Numbered from the stretch's first letter, positions 1 to 10,640 are shown. The stretch: DNA of 64,000 nt from Trebonia sp963774945 (GCA_963774945.1 CAVZHA010000017.1:1-64000); one strand, 5' to 3'. The notes: generated by a model from the sequence alone, not told the origin. Numbers and translations: made by a program.

Positions 1-67
1 AAGTCCAGCGTGAGCTTCACCGGTCCAGGCTACGCTCGGCCGCCCGGGCGGTACCACCGGCCAGCCG

Positions 68-611
68 TCACAGCACGCCGGGAACGGGCGCGCCGCCCTG
101 GTCGGGGTCGCCGTAGGGCCAGAGGGTGGCGATGATCTTCGCGGCGGTCTGCGCGGCGTCGCCCTCGGCGAGCACCGTCACCACCCGCTCCTCGTCCGGC
201 GTCGGGCGGCTCGAGGGCCGCGAGCTGGCTGTCGAGCAGCTTCTCGGGGAAGAAGTGGCCCGGCCGGGTCAGCAGCCGCCGGTCAAGCACCTCCCTGCTC
301 ACCTGAAGGAAGACCATCGTGGCGGCGGGCCGTCCGTCGAGCAGCTCGTCCCGGTAGGCGCGCCTGAGCGCGGAGCAGGTGATCACCGCCGACTGCCCTT
401 CAGCGATCCTGGCGTCGATCCACTCGGTGACCGCGCGCAGCCACGGCCGGCGGTCCTCGTCGGTGAGCGGGATGCCCTCCCGCATCTTGGCGATGTTGGC
501 TTCCGGGTGGAACGTGTCGGCGTCGGCGAACCGCCAGCGCAGCCGCCCGGCGAGCAGCGCGCCCACGGTCGTCTTACCGCTTCCGGCCACGCCGGCGACG
601 ATCAGGATCAC
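68..611 (-). CDS. gntK: Gluconokinase (one frameshift)
   Basis: ATP-dependent phosphorylation of D-gluconate to 6-phosphogluconate, feeding the pentose phosphate pathway; cytosolic. The N-terminus has a P-loop (GVAGSGKTT, residues 7-15), then the family signature DADTFHPEANIAKM and the CSALRRAYRDELL segment typical of GntK-type kinases. The reading frame breaks near 208, where CCGCC is followed by an extra C. In the repaired frame the protein continues as PTPDEERVVTVLAEGD and stops at 68, giving about 180 residues, normal for the family. Without repair the ORF runs on to 30 with a meaningless Arg-rich tail. It points away from the left edge and has no visible operon partner in the window. Confidence 0.88.
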
Positions 612-674
612 GCCCGGATTCTAGCCCGCTGACCAGGCCGTGCAACGAGGCGGGGCGACGGACGGTAACGGCGC

Positions 675-1651
675 CTAGCGGATGAAGGCGCCGACCGCGA
701 CGGCGGCGAAGACCACCGTCAGGTACACCAGCGACAGGTGGAACAGGCGCATCGTAACGAGACCGTCGGCGCCGCTCGCCGCGGCCCGGCGGCGTCCGTC
801 CCGCGCGACAGGTGAAAGAGCCGGTGCACCTCGTACAGGAAGGCCGCCCCGGCCACGATCGCGACCCCGCCGTACAGCGGGCCCGCCCACGGCCAGACCG
901 CCAGCGAGGCGGCCACCATCAGCCAGCTGTACACGACCGACTCGGCCAGCACCCGGCGCACCGAGGCGACCACGGGGAGCATCGGGATGCCCGCGCTGCG
1001 GTAGTCGTCGCGGTACTTGATGGCCAGCGCCCAGAAGTGCGGCGGCTGCCAGAAGAACACCACGCCGAACAGCAGCCAGGCCGGCGCGGGCACCGTCCCG
1101 GTGGCGGCGGCCCAGGCGATCAGCACCGGCGCCGCGCCGCAGGCGCCGCCCCAGAGCGTCGACTGCGACGTGTGCCGCTTCAGCAGCATGGTGTAGATCA
1201 CGACGTAGTAGAAGATCGCCGCCAGCGTCAGGCCGGCCGCCAGCAGGTTGGTGGTGACGGCGAACAGCGCCACCGAGACCACCCCGAGCACGAGGCCGAA
1301 GATGAGCGCCGATCGGGGCGCGACGGTGTGCCTGACCAGCGGCCGGGTGGACGTCCGGCGCATGATCTCGTCGATGTCCCGGTCGATGTAGCAGTTCAGC
1401 GCGTTCGCGCTGCCGGCCGCGAGCGCGCCGCCGAGGACCACCACCACGGTGACCGACAGCGACGGGAGGCCGCGGTAGGCCAGGAAGAGCGTGGGGACCG
1501 CGGTGATCAGCAGCAGCTCGACGATCCGCGGCTTGCACAGCGCCACGTACGCGCTGAACGGTAGCGCGAAGCTGGCCTGCTGCCCGGGGGCGTCGGCGGC
1601 AGTGCGAACTGGCCGTCGGACGTTTACCGCGCTCACCTGGGATAAGACCAC
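675..1651 (-). CDS. ctaB: Protoheme IX farnesyltransferase (heme O synthase)
   Basis: Membrane prenyltransferase that converts heme B to heme O for aa3-type cytochrome oxidase. The sequence shows the UbiA-family Asp-rich motifs: NCYIDRDIDEIMRRT near residue 88 and YRDDYRSAGIPMLP near residue 215. It also has the CKPRIVELLLITAVPT start and several hydrophobic helices. One frame break near 795 separates the body from the true C-terminus, which in the next frame reads MRLFHLSLVYLTVVFAAVAVGAFIR and stops at 675. The start is probably GTG at 1651, but its Shine-Dalgarno-like GGAAGG sits unusually close, so GTG at 1636 is an alternative. The gene diverges from treY. Confidence 0.92.
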
Positions 1652-1792
1652 CTTCCGGCCCTGCGGAGGCCGGGCACCACATCGAGACTACACGGCGTCG
1701 TAATGTGCCGGCGCGGCAGGCTCGCGGGCCGCACGTTCGGAAGGCCGATTGCTGGGAAGGTTTCTGGGAAGTAGCAATCTTACGGGGGTAAT

Positions 1793-4293
1793 GTGGCAGC
1801 TGGTCGCGCACCGGGATCTACGTACCGGCTGCAGCTCACGCCGGACTTCGGGTTCGCCGAGGCGGCCGAGGCGGGCGAGTACCTGGCCGATCTCGGCGTG
1901 ACCCACGTCTACCTGTCGCCGGTGCTCGAGGCGGTCCCCGGGTCCCATGCACGGGTACGACGTCACCGACCACTCGCGCATCAGCGGCGAGCTCGGCGGC
2001 GAGGAGGGCTTCCGCGCGATGGCCAAGCGGCTGCGCGGCCTCGGCCTCGGCATCGTCCTCGACATCGTGCCCAACCACATGGCGGTGCCCGCCAACCTGA
2101 CGCTCAACCGGCAGCTCTGGTCGGTCCTGCGGGACGGCCGGGGGTCGCCGTACGCGCATCTGGTTCGACATCGACTGGACGGCGCAGGACGACCGGATGC
2201 TGCTGCCGATTCTCGGCGGCCCGCTCGAGTCGTGCCTCGGCGACCTCCGGGTGGAGGCCGGCGGCGGACCGGACGGCGAGCCGGCGCTCAGGTACTTCGA
2301 CCACGTGCTGCCGCTGCGGCCGGGGACGGCGCGGCTGCCGATGCCCGGCCTGCTCGAGTCCCAGCACTACCGGCTGGCCTGGTGGCGTGACGCCTCGACC
2401 GAGCTGAACTGGCGGCGGTTCTTCAACGTCACGTCGCTGATCGGAGTCCGGGTCGAGGAGCCGGCCGTGTTCGACGCGACCCACGAGGTCATCGTCCGGC
2501 TGGTGGCCGAGGGGCTCGTGGACGGCCTCCGTATCGATCATCCGGACGGGCTGGCCGACCCGCGCGGCTACCTGACCAGGCTCGCGTCCGCGACCGACGG
2601 CGCCTGGGTGGTGGTGGAGAAGATCCTCGAAGCGGACGAGACGCTGCCGGTCGACTGGGCCTGCGCAGGCACGACCGGTTACGACGGGCTCAAGCTGATC
2701 GACGGGCTCTTCGTCGACCCGGGCGGCGGCGGCCCGCTCACCGCCGAGTACGCGCGGTTCACCCGGCGGTCGGGCGACGACCCGGTTGCCCTGCGGTTCG
2801 CCGACGTCGCCGAGGCGGCCAAGCGCGAGGTCGCCACCGGGACGCTGGCGGCCGAGGTGACGCGGCTGGCCCGGCTGCTCGGCAGCGTCTGCCCCGGCGT
2901 CACCGAGGACGAGACCCGGACCGTGCTGGTCGAGGTGCTGGCCGCGTTCCCGGTCTACCGGGCCTACGTGCACCCGGGCGAGGTCCCGTCGGCGGCGGCC
3001 GAGGCGGCCATCGGCGCCGCGGTCGAGTCGGCCCGCAGGCGGCTGCCGCGCAGGCTCCGCGGGCTGGCCGGGGATCTCGGCCCGGCGGTGCTCGGCCTGC
3101 GCAGCGGCCGGCCAGCGGGGCGGCCGGCCGGGCGGGGGAGCTCGTCGTGCGATTCCAGCAGACCACCGGCCCGGTGCTGGCCAAGGGGGTCGAGGACACG
3201 GCCTTCTACCGGTGGTCGCGGCTGCTCGCGCTTAACGAGGTGGGCGGCGACCCCGACCGGTTCGGGGTGACTGCCGGCGGCCTTCCACGCGCAGGCCGAG
3301 CGGCTGGCGGCCGACTGGCCGCTCACCATGACCACCCTGTCCACCCACGACACCAAGCGCCAGGAGGACGTCAGGGCCAGGCTCGCGGTGCTCGCCGAGA
3401 TGCCCGAGCGCTGGGGCCGCCAGGTCGGCCGAGTGGCATGAGCGGGCGGTGACGACCGCGGGTCTTCGGCGAGACGGCGGCGGCCGTCGACCCGGATACC
3501 GAGTACCTGATCTGGCAGACCCTCGTCGGCTCGTGGCCGATCAGCGGGGAGCGGCTGGCGGGCTATCTGACCAAGGCGGTCCGGGAGGCGGATCGGCACA
3601 CGTCATGGACGGAACCGGACGACGGCTACGAGGCGGCGGTGCTCGGCCTGGCCGCCCGGGCGCTCGACGACCCGGGGCTGTCGGGCTCCATCGCGCAGTT
3701 CGTCGCCGCGATCGCGGGCGACGCGCTGGCCAACTCGCTCGGCGCCAAGCTCGATCCAGCTCACCATGGCGGGGGTGCCCGACATCTACCAGGGCTGCGA
3801 GCTTTCCGGGCTCTCGCTGGTCGACCCGGATAACCGGCGTCCGGTCGACTTCGCGCGCCGCCGGGCGCTGCTGGCCGACCTGGACGGCGGCCGCCTGGAA
3901 GCCGGTGCCGCTCCCGGTGACGGCGGCCATCGCCTGGACGCGGCCAAGCTGCTGGTCACCGCCGCGCGCGCTGCGGCTGCGCCGGGCTCGCCCGGAGTGG
4001 TTCGCCGGCGCGCTACGCTCCGCTGACCGCGACCGGCCCGGCCGCGGACCATGTGGTCGCCTTCGCCCGGGGCGGCCCCGGCGTCAGGGGGACGGCCGTC
4101 ACCGTCGCGACCAGGCTCCCGGTCGGCCTGCGGGCCCGGGGCGGCTGGTCCGGTACCGTCCTGCCGCTCGCCGGCCCGGCGCCCGGATGGGTGGACGTGC
4201 TCACCGGCACGGTCTTTCGGGGCGGCAACCTGCCGCTCGACGATGTGACGGGGGCGCTGCCCGGTGGCGCTGCTGGTTCCGGAGGACGAGTGA
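1793..4293 (+). CDS. treY: Maltooligosyl trehalose synthase (multiply frameshifted)
   Basis: Isomerises the reducing-end alpha-1,4 bond of maltooligosaccharides to an alpha-1,1 bond, the first step of TreY/TreZ trehalose synthesis; GH13 family. Visible pieces in order are STYRLQLTPDFGF (start), HGYDVTDHSRIS, DIVPNHMAVP, the nucleophile region VDGLRIDHPDG, the acid/base region WVVVEKILEADE, the third catalytic Asp in TLSTHDTKRQED, and MAGVPDIYQGCELS. These lie in all three forward frames, with junctions near 1943, 2158, 3125, 3278, 3432, 3760 and further ones near 3900-4025. The whole family-length protein (about 830 codons) is present, so sequence errors are more likely than gene decay. The stop at 4291 overlaps the GTG start of treZ. 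Confidence 0.9.
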
Positions 4294-6077
4294 CGGTCTT
4301 CAGCGTGTGGGCGCCGGCCGCCGGGCGGGCGGACGTGGACGTCGCCGGGCGGCTGTACCCGATGTCGCCCGCTGGCCGGCCGGGCTGGTGGAGCGCCGAC
4401 GTGCCGGGCGCGGTCGGCCTGGCCGGGACCGACTACGCGTTCCGCCTCGACGGCGGCGAGCCGCTGGCCGACCCCCGGTCGCCCCGGCAGCCGTCGGGCC
4501 CGGACGGCCGGAGCCGGACCTATGATCACGCGGCGTTCGCCTGGACGGACGGGCGCTGGCGGGGTTCGCCGATGCGCCGGCGCGGTGATCTACGAGCTGC
4601 ACATCGGCACGTTCACCGCGGCCGGAACGCTGGACGCCGCGATCGGGCGGCTTGATCACCTGGTCGATCTCGGCGTGACGGTGGTGGAGCTGATGCCGGT
4701 GGCCGCGTTCCCCGGCGATCACGGCTGGGGCTACGACGGGATCGGCCTGTGGGCGGTGCACGAGCCCTACGGCGGGCCGGACGCGCTCAAGCGCTTCGTC
4801 GACGCCGCCCACGGGCGCGGCCTCGCCGTCTACCTGGACGTCGTCTACAACCACGTCGGCCCGGGCAACCGGCTCGCCTCGTTCGGGCCGTACTTCACCG
4901 ACGCGCACCTGACCCCGTGGGGCCCGGCGGTCAACCTGGACCAGCCCGGATCCGATGAGGTGCGCGCGTTCATCGTCGAGAACGCGCTGATGTGGCTGCG
5001 GGACTATCACCTCGACGGGCTCCGCCTCGACGCGGTGCACGCGCTGGTGGATACCCGCGCGGTGCACATCCTCGAGGAACTGGCGGTCGCGGTCGACGCC
5101 CTGGCGGCAGCGGTCGGCCGGTCGCTCGTCCTGGTGGCCGAGTCCGACCTCAACAACCCGCGGCTGATCACGGCCAGGCAGGCGGGCGGCTACGGCCTCG
5201 ACGCGCAGTGGAACGACGACTTCCACCACGCCGTGCACGCTCTGGTGACCGGCGAGCGGCAGGGGTACTACCGCGACTTCGGCGCCCTGGCCGGGCTCGC
5301 CAAGACGCTCACCAGGGCGTACTTTCACGACGGAACCTGGTCGTCGTTCCGCGGCCGGACCCACGGCCGCCCGGTCGACACCCGGCAGACGCCGGCCTAC
5401 CGGTTCGTCGTGTTCGACCAGGACCACGACCAGGTCGGCAACCGCGCGGCCGGCGACCGGCTCCCGGCCACGCTGGCGGGCCACCCGAACCGGCACGGGC
5501 TGCTCGCAATCGTGTCCGGCCTGCTGCTGACCGCGCCGTGCACGCCGATGCTGTTCATGGGCGAGGAGTGGGGCGCCGACACGCCGTGGCAGTTCTTCAC
5601 CGATCACACCGATCCCGGGCTGGCGGCGGCGGTCAGCGCCGGCCGCCGGTCGGAGTTCGCCGGACACGGCTGGGGGGCCGCCGACGTACCCGACCCGCAG
5701 GACGAGGCGACGTTCCTGGCCTCCAAGCTCGACTGGAGCCAGCCCGCCCGCGAGCCGTACCGGTCGCTGCTGGGCTGGTACCGCGCCCTGCTGGCGCTGC
5801 GCCGATCACGGCGGGAACTGGCCGACCCCCGCTTCGACCGAGTGCAGGTCGACTTCGACGAGGACGCCCGGTGGCTGCTCATCCGCCGGGGCGAGCTCGC
5901 TATCGCCGCCAACCTGGGCCCGGCCGACGCGATCCTCCCGCTCGGCAAGCCGCGGCCAAGCCGGTGGCGCTGCTCTCCTCGGCCCCGGGCATCTCGGTCG
6001 CGCCGGACGCCGTCACCATGCCGCAGGCCACCTTCGCGATCATCGACCTATCGCCCGGTGCACCGTGGGAGCGTTAA
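4290..6077 (+). CDS. treZ: Maltooligosyl trehalose trehalohydrolase (two frameshifts)
   Basis: Releases trehalose from maltooligosyl trehalose made by TreY. GH13 motifs are visible: DVVYNHVGPGN, the nucleophile in GLRLDAVHAL, the acid/base in LVAESDLNNP and the third Asp in VFDQDHDQVGN. An N-terminal beta domain (VFSVWAPAAGRADVDV) precedes them. The GTG start overlaps the treY stop, so the two are translationally coupled. Frame breaks lie near 4575 and 5952. After the second, the correct frame ends PQATFAIIDLSPGAPWER and stops at 6077. A continuous ORF without repair would fuse this enzyme to the downstream GH43 gene; that fusion is not believed. No treX is in the window. Confidence 0.92.
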
Positions 6078-6114
6078 CGACATAAGGGGGCACGACGACA
6101 GGAAGCGGTGCACC

Positions 6115-7617
6115 GTGGGCGGTAACCCGATCATTCCCGGCTTCCACCCGGACCCGACGATCTGCCGCGTGGGCGAGGACTACTACATCGCCGTCTCCTC
6201 CTTCGAGTGGTTCCCGGCCGTGCCGATCTTCCACAGCCGCGACCTGATCCGGTGGACGCAGATCGGGAACGTGCTCGATCGGGTGAGCCAGCTGGACCTG
6301 CGCACGGCGATCGACAGCGGCGGGATCTTCGCCCCGACCCTGCGTCATCATGACGGCCGCTTCTGGCTGGTCACGACCGATCAGGCTCGGATGACCCACG
6401 GGCAGCTGATCGTGTCGGCCGAGGATCCGGCCGGGCCATGGAGCGAACCGGTCTTCGTCGCGGGCGCGCTCGGGGTGGACCCCGATCTCGCGTGGGACTC
6501 CGGCGGTGCATGCCACCTGACGTGGTCTACGTTCGGCGACGCCTCCGTCATCCTGCAGGCCGTGGTCGACCCGTCGGCCGGCGTCCTGCTGTCCGAGCCG
6601 CGGCAGCTCTGGAGCGGAACCGGGCTGGCGGCGCCGGAGGCCCCGCACCTGCACCGACGCGGCGACTGGTGGTACCTGCTGATCGCCGAGGGCGGAACCG
6701 CGCGCGGCCACGCGGTTTCCGTGGCGCGGTCACGATCAATCACCGGGCCGTACGAGGGCAATCCGGCGAACCCGATTCTCACGCACCGCAGCACCGCCGA
6801 CCCGGTCCAGAACACCGGTCACGCGGACCTGGTCACGCTGCCGTCCGGGCAGTGGGCGGCGGTCTATCTCGGCGTGCGGCCGCGCGGGTTCGCCCCGCAG
6901 TTCCACGTCAACGGACGCGAGACGTTCCTCGCCGCCGTCCGCTGGGAGGACGACTGGCCGGTCTTCGACGAGGGGCACTACCGGGTGCCGTCGGCCGACA
7001 CGACGTTTATCGATGATTTCGGCGGCGACGCGCTGCGGCCGCAGTGGATCTCCCGGGCGGGTGATCCACTCGGGTTCGCGGCTCCCGGCGCCGGCGGCCT
7101 CGTCCTGCGCAGTCCCGACCAGGAAAACCGTGACCGTGAGTTCCTGGGCGTCCGCGCGGCCGACGAGCAGTGGGCGGCCGAGGCGGTCATCCGGGCCGGC
7201 TGCGCGAGGCTGATCCTGTGGCTCGACCGCTGGCACTGGGCCCGCGTCGGCCTCTACCCGGACGCGGTGCGGGTAGAGGCCGCGCTGGGCGATATCCGCC
7301 AGACGGTGGCCGAGATGCCGGCCGAAACGGACACCGCGGTCACGCTGGCGATCCGGGCGACGCGGGCCGCGCCGGAGGCCGACCGCATCACCGGCCCCCC
7401 GGACCGCCTGGCGTTCGGGCTCATGGACGGCGGCGAGTTCCGCGCACTGGCCGAACTCGACGGCCGCTACCTCTCAACCGAGGTCGCCGGCGGCTTCACC
7501 GGACGGGTGATCGGCATCGGCGCCGCAGCGGGCGGCGCGACGATCGCCCGGTTCGCGTACACGCCGATCCGCGACGACATCCCGCCATCAGACTCGTCGA
7601 CCGCGTACGGCTTCTAG
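6115..7617 (+). CDS. Glycoside hydrolase family 43 beta-xylosidase/arabinosidase
   Basis: Probable exo-acting glycosidase on xylo- or arabino-oligosaccharides. The N-terminal five-bladed propeller starts GNPIIPGFHPDPTI, carrying the catalytic base Asp. GVDPDLAWD carries the pKa-modulating Asp, and the general acid Glu sits in AAPEAPHLHRRGDWWYL. From about residue 300 there is the C-terminal beta-sandwich domain usual for GH43 xylosidases (FIDDFGGDALRPQW... to RFAYTPI). There is no signal peptide, so it is probably cytosolic, acting on imported oligosaccharides. The GTG start at 6115 follows AGGAAG at 6100-6105. The length of 500 residues is typical. It lies 37 bp after treZ and may be co-transcribed. 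Exact substrate is unknown. Confidence 0.88.
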   Translation: MGGNPIIPGFHPDPTICRVGEDYYIAVSSFEWFPAVPIFHSRDLIRWTQIGNVLDRVSQLDLRTAIDSGGIFAPTLRHHDGRFWLVTTDQARMTHGQLIVSAEDPAGPWSEPVFVAGALGVDPDLAWDSGGACHLTWSTFGDASVILQAVVDPSAGVLLSEPRQLWSGTGLAAPEAPHLHRRGDWWYLLIAEGGTARGHAVSVARSRSITGPYEGNPANPILTHRSTADPVQNTGHADLVTLPSGQWAAVYLGVRPRGFAPQFHVNGRETFLAAVRWEDDWPVFDEGHYRVPSADTTFIDDFGGDALRPQWISRAGDPLGFAAPGAGGLVLRSPDQENRDREFLGVRAADEQWAAEAVIRAGCARLILWLDRWHWARVGLYPDAVRVEAALGDIRQTVAEMPAETDTAVTLAIRATRAAPEADRITGPPDRLAFGLMDGGEFRALAELDGRYLSTEVAGGFTGRVIGIGAAAGGATIARFAYTPIRDDIPPSDSSTAYGF

Positions 7618-7662
7618 TCGTGATCCGCAGGTTGCTCTCGGTGCCGGCGCACGGGCGGCGAC

Positions 7663-8070
7663 TCAGCGAAACGGATTGACGACCCGGATTCCCGCGTAGT
7701 CCTGGCCATCGCCCAGATCTTCCGACAGGACTTCTGCGCAGCCCATCGCGCGGGACGCCTCGATGATCGCGGAGTCCCAATAGGAAAGCTGGAATCGCCG
7801 GCGGGTGTCTAGCGCCGCCATCAGGATCGCGCTGGTGACGTCCTGGACCGGAAAGCGGCGGAATGACTCGATGAGCCGGACGGCCTGCTGATGGGTGATG
7901 GGGTCGGGTCGGCTAACGTGCGTTGCCTGCACGTAGAACTCCTGCAGCACCTGGACCGACAACGCGAGGTCGCGGTCGGCGAGGATGTCGCTGGCGCGCT
8001 TGGCCTTGTCCTGCTCCGCGGGGTCACGGGAGATCGCGTAGAGCAGAACGTTAGTGTCAATGAACCGCAC
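7663..8070 (-). CDS. PIN-domain RNase toxin (VapC-type)
   Basis: Likely ribonuclease toxin of a type II toxin-antitoxin pair. The PIN-domain acidic residues are visible in FIDTNVLLYAISRD (start), the central LQEFYVQ, and the C-terminal SYWDSAIIEAS and VLSEDLGDGQ. The start is taken as GTG at 8070 (VRFIDTNVLL), which puts the first catalytic Asp at residue 4 as usual. An upstream extension in the same frame is not needed. The protein is 135 residues. The coding region overlaps the end of the upstream antitoxin-like gene by 14 bp, so the two are co-translated. The gene ends 45 bp from the convergent GH43 gene. Confidence 0.88.
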   Translation of the reverse strand: MRFIDTNVLLYAISRDPAEQDKAKRASDILADRDLALSVQVLQEFYVQATHVSRPDPITHQQAVRLIESFRRFPVQDVTSAILMAALDTRRRFQLSYWDSAIIEASRAMGCAEVLSEDLGDGQDYAGIRVVNPFR

Positions 8071-8296
8071 GGTCGTGGATTTCTTCGCGGCCGAGCCGGT
8101 CAGCCGCGCGGAACCGGCCGATCTCGGCCTGCACCTCCTGCTGAAGGGCCTCAAGCCTGGTGAACTCTTCCATCCGCCCGGAAAGCCGTTCGAGGTACGC
8201 GACGACCAATGCGCTCACCGACGTATCTCGCTGCGCGGCGGCGACCCTCGCGCTGCGGTACACATCGTCGGGCACGGACACGGTAATATTCTTCAC
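8057..8296 (-). CDS. Ribbon-helix-helix antitoxin (VapB-like)
   Basis: Small protein of about 79 residues with a ribbon-helix-helix start, KNITVSVPDDVYRSARVAAAQRDTSVSALVVAYLERL. This DNA-binding fold is used by many VapB-type antitoxins, which also autoregulate. The GTG at 8296 gives the canonical N-terminus; an in-frame ATG at 8314 would add six residues. The remaining C-terminal helix (MEEFTRLEALQQEVQAEIGRFRAADRL) probably wraps the PIN toxin encoded directly downstream with a 14-bp overlap. Confidence 0.85.
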   Translation of the reverse strand: MKNITVSVPDDVYRSARVAAAQRDTSVSALVVAYLERLSGRMEEFTRLEALQQEVQAEIGRFRAADRLGREEIHDRAVH

Positions 8297-8315
8297 AGTT
8301 TCACAGTAACACATT

Positions 8316-8881
8316 TTATGTGGCTGAGTCCGGGGCGAAGCTCACCTCGGCCGTGTCGACGGTGCCCGCCGTGCGGCCGGGGGCGCTCTGGTACCGCCAG
8401 TAGAGGTTGGTGTGCGCGATCACCGCCTCCGGGGACGGCGCGCCCCACTCGGTCTTGTCCCCGGTCGTGTGCGCGTCGCCGACCAGCGTCACGTCGTACC
8501 CGCGGGTGAACGCGCCGTGCAGGGTCGAGCGGATGCACGCGTCGCTCTCGGCCCCGGTGACGATTAGCCGGCCCACCTCGCGCTCGGCCAGCACCGACTC
8601 GAGGTCGGTCGCCTCGAACGAATCGCCGTAGTTCTTGTGCACCAGCGGCTCGGAGGCGCACGGGCCAGCTCGGCTACCCACTCCCAGTCGGCGCTGCCGC
8701 GGCGGAGGCCGTCGTCGTTGTGCTGCACCCAGATCACCGGCACGTCCTGCGCGCGGGCCTGGCCGACCAGGGTGTTGATGTTCGCGACGACGCCGTCGCG
8801 GTTCGGGGTGCCGTTCACCACCCCGTTCTGCACGTCGATGACGATCAGCGCGGTGCGCGGCCGGTTGGGCAGGGTCGTCAT
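8316..8881 (-). CDS. Isochorismatase-family cysteine hydrolase (one frameshift)
   Basis: Cysteine hydrolase of the isochorismatase/nicotinamidase fold. The catalytic triad is visible: Asp in ALIVIDVQNGVV, Lys in LVHKNYGDSFEATDL, and Cys in VTGAESDACIRSTLHGAF. The frame breaks near 8656, where a surplus G in GTGCGCCTCC separates the first two thirds from the rest. The repaired protein is about 188 residues, normal for the family. The start ATG at 8881 precedes RPRTALIVIDVQ. It is transcribed away from the MetE-like gene and lies upstream of the antitoxin gene on the same strand. The substrate cannot be predicted. Confidence 0.87.
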
Positions 8882-9048
8882 GGGAAGTGCTCCTAAGTCC
8901 GTTGTCGCGGATCGATCCGGTTCGCACCTCACCGTAAGCCGGGCCACCGACATTCCACCCGGAAAATGTGACCAGGGACACTTCACACCTCGCCTCCCGA
9001 CCGGTAGTCCGGTACTACTGACAGACGGAACCGTCTAGGAGGCTCGCG
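8882..9048. promoter_or_regulatory. Divergent promoter region, isochorismatase-like / MetE-like genes
   Basis: Intergenic region of 167 bp between divergent genes, so it must hold both promoters. It contains a small inverted repeat GACGG-AA-CCGTC at about 9025-9036 directly before the AGGAGG ribosome binding site of the MetE-like gene. It also has the repeated CCGGTAGTCCGGTA stretch near 9000. No known operator was recognised. Confidence 0.45.
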
Positions 9049-10140
9049 ATGGAGCGGATCCACCACTCGGATGTCATCGGCTCGCTGCTCCGGCCGAGGT
9101 ACCTGACCCAGGCCAGGGACGAGTACGCGGCCGGACAGCTGGACGCGCCCGCGTTCAAGCGGATCGAGGACCGCGCCGTCGACGAGGCCATCGAGCTGCA
9201 GGAGGGCATCGGGCTCGACGTCATCACCGACGGCGAGTACCGGCGGTTCTCCTTTTTTGACCAGATCGTGAGCGAGATCGACGGGACGGCGCCGATCGAG
9301 AGCGCGCCGGTCCATTTCAAGAACGCGGAGGCGGACTGGATCTGGCACAACCCGTTCACCGTGACCGGGAAGATCAGCCAGCGGCGGAAGCTGACCATCG
9401 AGGAGTTCACCTACAACCGAGCCAGGGCCGACAGCCAGATCAAGATCACCCTGCCATCGCCGCTCTTCTTGTACTCGGGGTGGTCGCCGGAGCTGTCCAC
9501 CGCCGCTTACAAGGACGCGTTCGAGCTGTTCGAGGACGCCGCCGCGATCATCAGGGCCGAGGCGGCGTCGCTGGCCGAGCTCGGCTGCACCTACATCCAG
9601 ATCGACTCCCCCGACATCGGCACGATCGTCGACCCGGAGAACCGCGAGCTGCGGGAGAGCCTCGGCATGCCCACCGAGCGCACGCTGACCGAGGGCCTGG
9701 ACATCTTCAACAGCGTCGGCGACATCCCCGGGGTGACCTTCGGCGTGCACGTCTGCAAGGGCAACAACATGAGCCAGTGGATCGGCGCGGGCGGCTACGA
9801 CCTCACCGCCGAGGCGATGTTCTCCCGGCTGACCAACTTCGACGTGTTCCTGCTCGAGTACGACGACGAGCGCTCCGGCTCGTTCGCGCCGCTGGCCAAG
9901 GCGCCGGACGACAAGCAGATCATCCTCGGCCTGGTGTCGAGCAAGACGACCGCGCTCGAGACCACGGCCGAGCTGACCGCGCGGATCCACGAGGCGGCCA
10001 AGTACACCGGCCTCGAGCGGCTCGGCATCTCCACCCAGTGCGGGTTCTCGTCGACGTTGCCCGGCGCCAACCTGATCACCGAGGACGTCCAGGAGGCCAA
10101 GCTCGAGCTGGTGGCGGAGGTGGCGACCGCCGTCTGGTAG
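9049..10140 (+). CDS. MetE C-terminal-domain-like protein (cobalamin-independent methionine synthase family)
   Basis: A 363-residue single-domain protein of the MetE/UROD-like barrel fold. It starts HHSDVIGSLLRPRYL and has DVITDGEYRRFSFFDQ, the IQIDSPD segment, HVCKGNN with a His/Cys pair, and STQCGFSSTLPGANL near the C-terminus. The latter two match the zinc-binding His-Cys...Cys pattern of MetE. It lacks the N-terminal half of true MetE, as in the widespread short homologues that transfer methyl groups from alternative donors. A good AGGAGG ribosome binding site precedes the ATG. A role in methyl transfer is inferred; the actual donor and acceptor are unknown. Confidence 0.8.
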   Translation: MERIHHSDVIGSLLRPRYLTQARDEYAAGQLDAPAFKRIEDRAVDEAIELQEGIGLDVITDGEYRRFSFFDQIVSEIDGTAPIESAPVHFKNAEADWIWHNPFTVTGKISQRRKLTIEEFTYNRARADSQIKITLPSPLFLYSGWSPELSTAAYKDAFELFEDAAAIIRAEAASLAELGCTYIQIDSPDIGTIVDPENRELRESLGMPTERTLTEGLDIFNSVGDIPGVTFGVHVCKGNNMSQWIGAGGYDLTAEAMFSRLTNFDVFLLEYDDERSGSFAPLAKAPDDKQIILGLVSSKTTALETTAELTARIHEAAKYTGLERLGISTQCGFSSTLPGANLITEDVQEAKLELVAEVATAVW

Positions 10141-10172
10141 CGGCTGATCGTGACGGAGCCCGCCTCGCGCGG

Positions 10173-10301
10173 GGGTTCCTTGGCGCGGCCCGTGGCGCGT
10201 CCGCGGTTCCCGAGGACCGGAGGTCGGCGATCCACGGCTGGCCCGGATACAAGGCACCCGACCTGGTCCGACTAGCGACCGGAATTCTCGCCTGCGCCTG
10301 A
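10173..10301 (+). pseudogene. 3' relic of an ADP-ribosylglycohydrolase gene
   Basis: A 42-codon fragment ending in TGA reads GASAVPEDRRSAIHGWPGYK and then an APDLVRLATG tail. This closely matches the last about 40 residues of the intact ADP-ribosylglycohydrolase at 12865-13857 (GASAVPADWRSAVHGWPGYR...). No start codon context or upstream domain is present, so it is a truncated duplicate or remnant left after rearrangement. It lies directly behind the MetE-like gene. Confidence 0.75.
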
Positions 10302-10640
10302 CCATCTCGTTCCTGGCCAACTGATTGCGGCCGCACCGAGGTCGGCACGCGATTTGCGAACCAGAGGCGCCGAGGTCCGTTCGAGCTGAGCGCAGTTGAT
10401 CTTAGATTCGGCCTTGTGGCCCACCGGCCCGCGTAGAGCGGGCCCGTGGCCCCCAGGGCTAATTCGGTCATGGCTCTGTGGCCCCCGGGGCCATAACCGA
10501 TTCGCGGCTGGGCCGGGCACGTCTCTTTTGATCTTGTTTTTGGGGCACAAGGGCGGGGTCGTCGAATCGGCGTTTGCGCCCCTTCTCGCGGCTAGGAGGC
10601 GGAGTTACGCTCAGCGGGATCTGGCAAAGGGCGGTGCGCG
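10302..10640. other. Intergenic region with hairpin-rich GC repeats
   Basis: No credible gene was found here. From 10424 to 10448 a 10-bp stem (one mismatch) with a 5-base loop is formed by ACCGGCCCGC and GCGGGCCCGT. Two copies of a GTGGCCCCC-type element follow (about 10446 and 10480). The stretch then becomes T-rich near 10525-10545. It may contain the terminator of the preceding unit and the promoter of the carotenoid oxygenase gene. Confidence 0.5.

Noticed and set aside
4522..7617. A single 1031-residue ORF joining trehalohydrolase to GH43
   Set aside because: The link consists of a nonsense Arg/Pro/Ser stretch from about 5952 to 6110. The correct TreZ C-terminus is in another frame and stops at 6077, and the GH43 gene has its own GTG with a ribosome binding site.
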